This document shows positions 1-3,036 of a DNA stretch of 5,905 nt, in pieces. Every line of letters begins with the position of its first letter. The stretch's first letter is position 1. Location: NCBI GenBank assembly GCA_039927975.1, contig JBDSTZ010000013.1:1-5905 (forward strand), written 5' to 3'. The notes below the pieces were generated by a model. It saw only the letters and a list, made by a program, of their open reading frames with translations. It had not been told where the DNA came from and ran no database searches. The translations under genes were made by a program, and so were the position numbers. The stretch is from JBDSTZ01 sp039927975. GTDB taxonomy: Bacteria; Pseudomonadota; Gammaproteobacteria; Burkholderiales; Burkholderiaceae_D.

Positions 1-532
1 TGGCCACCGACGACAGGTCGAGCTGCGCCGCGCCGGGCTGCAGCAGGCGCCGGCCGATCGGGTCGAGCCGCACGCGCTGGCGGTCGCCGCGCTGCACGAT
101 GGCGGCGATGTCGCCGGCGCCCGGCGCATAGAAGCCGTCCTGGTCGTAGCGCTTGCGGGCGCCGAAGCCCCAGCTGTTGACCAGCGCGCCGGCACAAGGG
201 TCGTAGGCGCCGCCGCTGGCCTCGGCCACCGACAGCGCGTACTCGACCACCGTGAACAGCTCGGCCGGCAGCTGGTGCCAGTTGCCGGCCGGCGCCCGGT
301 TAAAGCGCGACAGATTCGAGTCGTTCTCCCAGTGGCTCATCTGCGCGATGACGACGTCGAGCGCATCCTGCAATTGCTCGCCCAGCGCCGTCAGCCGGCC
401 CTGCTGGCCCGGCGCCGCCATCAGCTTGACCGACCAGGTCGTGCCCATGGTGGCGCCGCCCAGTTCGTGCAGGGTGCTGCCCGGTTCGGGCAGGTGGAGC
501 GAGATATCGAGCGGAACGAGAACGCGGCGCAT
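1..532 (-). CDS. apbE: FAD:protein FMN transferase (ApbE family), 3' end cut off by window edge
   Basis: ApbE enzymes use FAD to attach FMN covalently to a threonine or serine of a target protein, normally an extracytosolic electron carrier. The visible 177 codons are about half of a typical family member (roughly 300-350 aa). Family signatures seen are GGATMGTTWSVKL at residues 25-37, the S-R-F-N stretch at 75-78 preceded by MSHWENDSNL, GGAYDPCAGALVNSWGFG at 107-124, and LDLSSVA at 171-177, where the D-L-x-x-x-A-K-G segment begins. The start is fixed: an in-frame TAG, which is also the stop of the upstream gene, lies 15 nt before this ATG. No good Shine-Dalgarno is visible, so translational coupling to the upstream gene is likely. 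The N-terminus (MRRVLVPLDISLHLPEP) has no hydrophobic signal helix and no lipobox, unlike many periplasmic ApbE proteins. It is the last visible gene of the operon, and its likely substrate is the DUF2271 protein two genes upstream. Family assignment is firm; substrate is inferred. Confidence 0.93.
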   Translation of the reverse strand, partial: MRRVLVPLDISLHLPEPGSTLHELGGATMGTTWSVKLMAAPGQQGRLTALGEQLQDALDVVIAQMSHWENDSNLSRFNRAPAGNWHQLPAELFTVVEYALSVAEASGGAYDPCAGALVNSWGFGARKRYDQDGFYAPGAGDIAAIVQRGDRQRVRLDPIGRRLLQPGAAQLDLSSVA

Positions 533-547
533 GATGGGCGGAGATGG

Positions 548-1381
548 CTAGTCGGGCAGGATGTCAAAGGTGGCGGCGTAGCTGTAGCGGTTACCGGTCG
601 CGCGCAGCTGCTCCGGCCCTCCCGCTTCGCTGGCGACCGGGAATCGCGCGTTGAGCCAGTAAGCGCCGGCAACCGGCAGCTTGACGCTGACTTCACCTTT
701 CGTGTCGGTGACAAGACGCATCTCGCCCAGCACCCCACGGTAGCGCACCCCTCCCGGAATCAGGCTGAAGGCGAAGTTCGGCAGAGGCTTGCCATCGAGC
801 TGGAAGCGCCATTTCGCCGTTTCGCCGGCCACCAGTTCGGTCGGATTTGTCAGCGGTACCATTTCAAGGCCGACACCGCTCGGCTTGAGCGCGCCGCTGC
901 TCGCCTTGTTGGCACTGACCCAGGTCTCGAGCCGGCTGTGCATGGCGCTGGTGACGAGTTCGGCGGCGCCGGCCGGCACCTCCTTCTCGAACGCTTCGCG
1001 GCTGCCGCGAAAGCGCTTGGTTTCGCCGCTGGCCGCGTCCTTGTACGAAGCCATGACGGTGGCAGTGACCACGCTGATCCGGTAAGTGCCGCTCTGCGCC
1101 AGGTTCAGGTCGAAGCTGGTGCGCTGGCGCCCGCTCACCGACGTCGGCGCCGGCACGCTCGCGCCGTCGGGCGCGGTGATGACCAGGCCGTCGAGTTTAA
1201 GCGGCATGTGGTCGATCTCGAACAGATCGTCCGAAATCGCGCCGTCGACCGTGACCCAGGCGTTGCCGCCTTCGACGTGGGAGAGGGCAGGCTTGATCCA
1301 GGCGCGGTGCGCGCCCGCCTGCAGGCTGACGGTGGCCAGCGCGAGCGCCAGGACGGTGATGATGCTGCGCTTGACGGGCAT
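548..1381 (-). CDS. DUF4198 family secreted protein (NikM-like beta-sandwich), 277 aa
   Basis: The exact function is unknown. DUF4198 proteins are periplasmic or membrane-associated and are linked by family relationship and neighbourhood to metal uptake (NikM-like). A Sec signal peptide is visible at residues 1-24 (basic MPVKRS, then IITVLALALATVSLQAGA), with likely cleavage after A24. The mature protein would begin H25-R-A-W, the A-H-x-x-W junction typical of the family. An N-terminal beta-rich half (about 35-105) and a C-terminal half (about 180-275) follow. The C-terminal half has the family pattern G-K-P-L-P (197-201), a T-D-x-x-G turn (225-229), G-A-Y-W-L (239-243) and the closing RYSYAATFDILP. 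Start choice: ATG at 1381 has GAGGA six bases upstream (1388-1392). An ATG at 1399 overlaps the previous stop as ATGA but lacks a ribosome site and would put MKRGIR before the signal peptide. Its stop lies 15 nt from the apbE start. It is probably an accessory metal-binding or ligand-binding partner of the flavin system. Confidence 0.88.
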   Translation of the reverse strand: MPVKRSIITVLALALATVSLQAGAHRAWIKPALSHVEGGNAWVTVDGAISDDLFEIDHMPLKLDGLVITAPDGASVPAPTSVSGRQRTSFDLNLAQSGTYRISVVTATVMASYKDAASGETKRFRGSREAFEKEVPAGAAELVTSAMHSRLETWVSANKASSGALKPSGVGLEMVPLTNPTELVAGETAKWRFQLDGKPLPNFAFSLIPGGVRYRGVLGEMRLVTDTKGEVSVKLPVAGAYWLNARFPVASEAGGPEQLRATGNRYSYAATFDILPD

Positions 1382-1387
1382 GCGGAT

Positions 1388-1392
1388 TCCTC
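1388..1392 (-). promoter_or_regulatory. Ribosome binding site that decides the DUF4198 start
   Basis: On the minus strand GAGGA lies six bases before the ATG at 1381. It is embedded at the end of the DUF2271 gene and just after its stop codon (1396-1398). It supports the 1381 start over the ATG at 1399, which forms an ATGA overlap with the preceding stop but has no purine-rich site in front of it. Confidence 0.7.
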
Positions 1393-1395
1393 GCT

Positions 1396-1911
1396 TCATG
1401 GGGTGATTTGGAGCGACACCGCGCCCAGTTCTTCTTTGCCGCTGGCGCTGGCCGTCTGCTTGCCCTTGAGCGGCAGGGTGAACGGCACCTTCACCAGTTC
1501 GCGCCCGCCCGATTCGCGCGCCGCCTCGATCACCAGCCGGTAGTCGCCAGCCGGCAGCTTGTCGATGCCGCTGCGCTCCGGCCCGAAGGTCAAGGTCTGC
1601 TCGCCCGGCGCGCGCGTGGCGCCGCTGACGCCGTCGATCGGCAGCGTCAGGTCGCGCCCGGCCTTGCGCCACCACTGGCGCACATCCTTGAGGTACTTGG
1701 TGCCGCCGTTGTCGCGCTTGCGCTGGTCGTACATCACCGACAGGGTGGCCGCCACGCTCTGGTCGGCGCGCTCAAGCCACACGGCGATGTAGGGCCGGTG
1801 GTATTCGGCCACCGACAGTTTGGGGATCTCGAATTTGACGCTCATCTCGGCGCCCACCGCCCAACCGCTCAGGAGCGGCAGGGTGAGGGCCAGGGTCTGT
1901 TGTAGTTTCAT
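1396..1911 (-). CDS. DUF2271 periplasmic protein with FMN-attachment motif (putative flavinylated electron carrier), 171 aa
   Basis: The protein starts with a short Sec signal peptide (MKLQQTLALTLPLLSGWAVGA), with likely cleavage after A21, giving a periplasmic protein of about 150 residues. DUF2271 hallmarks visible are Y-H-R-P-Y-I-A-V-W-L-E (37-47), the W-W-R pair at 80-82, and G-D-Y-R-L-V-I-E-A-A-R-E (122-133). The key feature is DGVSGAT at residues 93-99. It matches the D-x-x-S/T-G-A-T/S sequence that ApbE flavinylates in NqrC and RnfG, so T99 is the predicted FMN-bearing residue. With apbE in the same operon, the protein is most likely an FMN-carrying periplasmic redox protein. It lies 30 nt after the PepSY gene. 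The ribosome site is weak (GAGAAA, four bases before ATG). The TGA stop overlaps a non-preferred ATG of the next gene. Family assignment is firm; flavinylation is inferred from the motif and neighbours and cannot be proven from sequence. Confidence 0.9.
   Translation of the reverse strand: MKLQQTLALTLPLLSGWAVGAEMSVKFEIPKLSVAEYHRPYIAVWLERADQSVAATLSVMYDQRKRDNGGTKYLKDVRQWWRKAGRDLTLPIDGVSGATRAPGEQTLTFGPERSGIDKLPAGDYRLVIEAARESGGRELVKVPFTLPLKGKQTASASGKEELGAVSLQITP
1615..1635 (-). other. Predicted flavinylation site DGVSGAT in the DUF2271 protein
   Basis: Codons for D93 to T99 of the DUF2271 protein. The seven residues fit the ApbE recognition sequence of known flavinylated proteins (D-x-x-S/T-G-A-T/S). 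The last threonine (T99, codon 1617-1615) would form the phosphoester bond to FMN. This is the only such motif found in the four operon proteins. The DUF4198 protein has a superficially similar D-A-A-S-G-E-T, but glutamate replaces the required alanine. Confidence 0.8.
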
Positions 1912-1941
1912 GTGGTTTCTCGGTCGGGCAAATGTATGGGA

Positions 1942-2589
1942 TCAGTGGACGAACAGCAGCGCGAGCACGATCGGCAGCAGGATGCCGAAGCCGATCACCG
2001 GCCAGGTCGCGCGCCGGTTGGCCGCGTGCAGTTTGAGGATCAGGAAGCCGGTGATGCAAAACACCAGGCAGGCGAGGGAGAACAGGTCGATGAACCAGCT
2101 CCAGGCGGCGCCCGCGTTGCGGCCCTTGTGCATGTCGTTGAGCCAGGAGACGGCGCCGCGGCTGGTCACTTCGTATTCGGCCGCGCCGTCGGTGGCAATG
2201 CGAAGCCAGGCGTCGCCGCCAGGACGCGGCAGGGGCAGGTAGGCATCGTCCTCGGTCCATTCGGCGTCGACTGCCGCGACGTCGAGCCCAAAACGCTCGT
2301 CGGCCCAGCGCGCGACCGCCGGCGGCAGCGGGGCGCTCGTCTTGGCCGCGGCCTGGCGCGCCGCCGCCTGCGCCAGCGCCGCCTGCAGGGGCGCCGGCAA
2401 GGTGGCCTTGGTGCGCGTGACAACCGGCTTCGCCTCGATCTGGCTGGCGTGGTTGAGCGTGAAGCCGGTAATGCTGAACAGCAGCATGCCGAGCAGGCAC
2501 AGCGCCGAGCTGATCCAGTGCCACTGGTGCAGGTTCTTCAGCCAGATGGCGCGGCTGGCGTTCGGTGCGCGTGGAACGGGGACGGACAT
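1942..2589 (-). CDS. PepSY-associated transmembrane protein, 215 aa, likely electron-transfer membrane subunit
   Basis: This is a short three-helix protein of the PepSY-associated TM type, related to the iron-regulated PepSY/PiuB and FoxB/FpvG reductases, which are larger. Helix 1 covers about residues 23-45 and is preceded by LHQWHW with H21 and H24. A periplasmic domain spans about 47-155 and contains an Ala/Gln/Pro-rich stretch at 64-93 before the PepSY-like part (DAWLRIATDGAAEYEV, 126-141). Helix 2 covers about 163-187, preceded by W-L-N-D-M-H (H154). Helix 3 is about 196-214, and the protein ends in H215. H21, H24, H47, H154 and H188 are candidate heme ligands by analogy with the larger relatives. 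The ATG at 2589 is preferred over a TTG two codons upstream (2595); neither has a strong ribosome site. It is the first gene of the operon, directly behind the Fur-like operator. The expected role is to move electrons across the inner membrane to the DUF2271 flavoprotein. This is an inference. Confidence 0.85.
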   Translation of the reverse strand: MSVPVPRAPNASRAIWLKNLHQWHWISSALCLLGMLLFSITGFTLNHASQIEAKPVVTRTKATLPAPLQAALAQAAARQAAAKTSAPLPPAVARWADERFGLDVAAVDAEWTEDDAYLPLPRPGGDAWLRIATDGAAEYEVTSRGAVSWLNDMHKGRNAGAAWSWFIDLFSLACLVFCITGFLILKLHAANRRATWPVIGFGILLPIVLALLFVH

Positions 2590-2618
2590 TTTCAATTTCG
2601 GCTGGGGAACACTTCTAA

Positions 2619-2647
2619 ACGATAACGATTATCATTTACAATGTCAA
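2619..2647 (-). promoter_or_regulatory. Sigma-70 type promoter of the PepSY-DUF2271-DUF4198-apbE operon
   Basis: Reading the minus strand, a perfect -35 box TTGACA (2647-2642) is followed by exactly 17 bases and a -10 candidate TATCGT (2624-2619, four of six consensus positions). Transcription would start around 2612 and give a leader of about 23 nt before the ATG at 2589. The consensus -35 with a weaker -10 that overlaps an operator is a usual arrangement for a repressed promoter. Confidence 0.7.
2620..2639 (-). promoter_or_regulatory. Fur-box-like operator
   Basis: On the minus strand, GTAAATGATAATCGTTATC (2639-2621) matches 16 of 19 positions of the classical Fur box GATAATGATAATCATTATC. 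Its 15-bp core TGATAATCGTTATCG (2634-2620) matches 12 of 14 symmetric positions of the 7-1-7 form. It fills most of the -35/-10 spacer and overlaps the -10, so bound Fur-Fe2+ would block RNA polymerase. The operon should therefore be repressed in iron-replete cells and induced in iron limitation. Assignment to Fur rather than a close relative such as Zur or Mur is inferred from the match. Confidence 0.78.
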
Positions 2648-2650
2648 ACG

Positions 2651-2662
2651 AAATGATCATTT
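2651..2662. repeat. Perfect 12-bp palindrome next to the Fur-like operator
   Basis: AAATGATCATTT is its own reverse complement. It lies four bases upstream of the -35 of the minus-strand operon and runs into further TTTATCAT-like sequence up to 2671. It shares the ATGAT/ATCAT half-site character of Fur boxes but lacks the normal centre spacing. It may be a second, weaker Fur contact extending the main site, or the site of another regulator. Confidence 0.4.
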
Positions 2663-2741
2663 ATTTATCATGTATTTACTTGCGGTAACGAAGCGCCGGC
2701 CGCTTGCGCACTCCCGATGACTGCCTTTGCGCTCTCTCACA

Positions 2742-2759
2742 CCTCGGCAGGGGCCGAGG
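2742..2759. other. GC-rich hairpin, 7-bp stem with AGGG loop
   Basis: CCTCGGC (2742-2748) and GCCGAGG (2753-2759) are perfect inverted arms around a 4-base loop. No T-run follows on either strand, so it is not a classical intrinsic terminator. It lies upstream of both candidate promoters as each is read, so it is not obviously in the leader of either gene. Function unknown. Confidence 0.45.
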
Positions 2760-2802
2760 AACTCAGCGTCGGGCCGGGCAGTCTAATAATAAGCGTTGCT
2801 GC

Positions 2803-2818
2803 AAAAGTGCACACTTTT
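2803..2818. repeat. AAAAGTG-CA-CACTTTT dyad
   Basis: Seven-base perfect inverted arms around a two-base centre, followed by further T residues up to 2821. The centre is too small for a stable RNA hairpin and the stem is A/T-rich, so a protein-binding site is more likely than a terminator. It lies about 30 bp upstream of the candidate sucA -35 box, a position suitable for an activator or an upstream regulatory element. Confidence 0.35.
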
Positions 2819-2850
2819 TTTCTTTCCGCCAAGATATTCCGCTGTTTTAT

Positions 2851-2878
2851 TTCACCATGTGGGGTGTTGCGATACAAT
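2851..2878 (+). promoter_or_regulatory. Candidate sigma-70 promoter for sucA
   Basis: TTCACC (2851-2856, four of six consensus) and TACAAT (2873-2878, five of six) are separated by 16 bases. Transcription would start near 2885 and give a leader of about 150 nt. A possible alternative uses the extended -10 TGCTATTCT (2885-2893) with TTGCGA (2867-2872), but its spacing is only 15. The true start could lie elsewhere in the AT-rich stretch 2800-2900. Confidence 0.45.
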
Positions 2879-2883
2879 ATCGC
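2869..2883. promoter_or_regulatory. Dyad GCGATA-CAA-TATCGC over the candidate sucA -10
   Basis: Perfect six-base inverted arms (2869-2874 and 2878-2883) around CAA. The dyad spans the predicted -10 hexamer TACAAT (2873-2878), a position where a bound protein would block initiation. The binding protein cannot be named from the sequence. Chance occurrence is possible. Confidence 0.35.
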
Positions 2884-2961
2884 GTGCTATTCTGATGAGC
2901 TTTCTTGAATTGCAGAAGTACAGTCGTACAAGTCCTTCCCCACAACTTGATGTGCAATCCG

Positions 2962-3022
2962 CTAACCGGTCAGGCCGTGTCGCGGAAGGTTAGATTAACC
3001 CGCCAATTTCGCGAAGCGCGAA
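2962..3022 (+). promoter_or_regulatory. sucA leader with competing and tandem hairpins
   Basis: CTAACC (2962-2967) can pair with GGTTAG (2988-2993), while the same GGTTA (2988-2992) can instead pair with TAACC (2996-3000). The two foldings exclude each other. A further hairpin, TTCGCG (3008-3013) with CGCGAA (3017-3022), lies directly before the AGGTGA ribosome site (3026-3031). The arrangement could tune translation of sucA. It matches no riboswitch class I recognise. Confidence 0.3.
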
Positions 3023-3025
3023 GAA

Positions 3026-3031
3026 AGGTGA
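3026..3031 (+). promoter_or_regulatory. sucA ribosome binding site
   Basis: AGGTGA matches the Shine-Dalgarno extended sequence and sits five bases before the ATG at 3037. It supports this start over the frame's upstream extension to 2905, whose extra 44 residues do not resemble an E1 N-terminus, and slightly favours it over the adjacent ATG at 3040. Confidence 0.75.
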
Positions 3032-3036
3032 GCAAG

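Larger units (their letters stand above)
2590..3036. other. Divergent intergenic region between the PepSY operon and sucA
   Basis: The 447 bases contain no convincing gene; the short open frames here (about 60 codons) lack ribosome sites and recognisable protein character. From left to right it holds: the minus-strand promoter with a Fur-like operator (2619-2647), a 12-bp palindrome (2651-2662), an AT-rich patch up to about 2680, a GC-rich hairpin (2742-2759), an AT-rich stretch with a dyad (2803-2818), a candidate sucA promoter with a dyad over its -10 (2851-2883), and a leader of about 150 nt with competing hairpins ending at the sucA ribosome site. Confidence 0.8.

Noticed and set aside
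1010..1050. D-A-A-S-G-E-T (115-121) in the DUF4198 protein as a second flavinylation site
   Set aside because: The required S/T-G-A-T/S core is broken by glutamate in place of alanine.
275..1543. Long plus-strand open frame (422 codons) opposite the DUF4198 and DUF2271 genes
   Set aside because: Its Arg/Ala/His-rich translation has no domain character. The minus strand carries recognisable families with signal peptides and operon spacing. Long shadow frames are common at this GC content.
1382..1675. Upstream extension of the DUF4198 reading frame to 1675
   Set aside because: The added residues are Arg/Gln-rich out-of-frame translation of the DUF2271 gene, and a signal peptide starts at the ATG at 1381 behind a good ribosome site.
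2742..2759. Hairpin as an intrinsic terminator
   Set aside because: No U-tract follows on either strand and no gene ends nearby.
2704..2908. Short plus-strand frames of about 63 codons in the intergenic region
   Set aside because: No ribosome site, no recognisable composition, and they cross the candidate sucA promoter.
2905..3036. 44-residue N-terminal extension of SucA
   Set aside because: It does not resemble any E1 N-terminus, and a proper AGGTGA ribosome site precedes the ATG at 3037.
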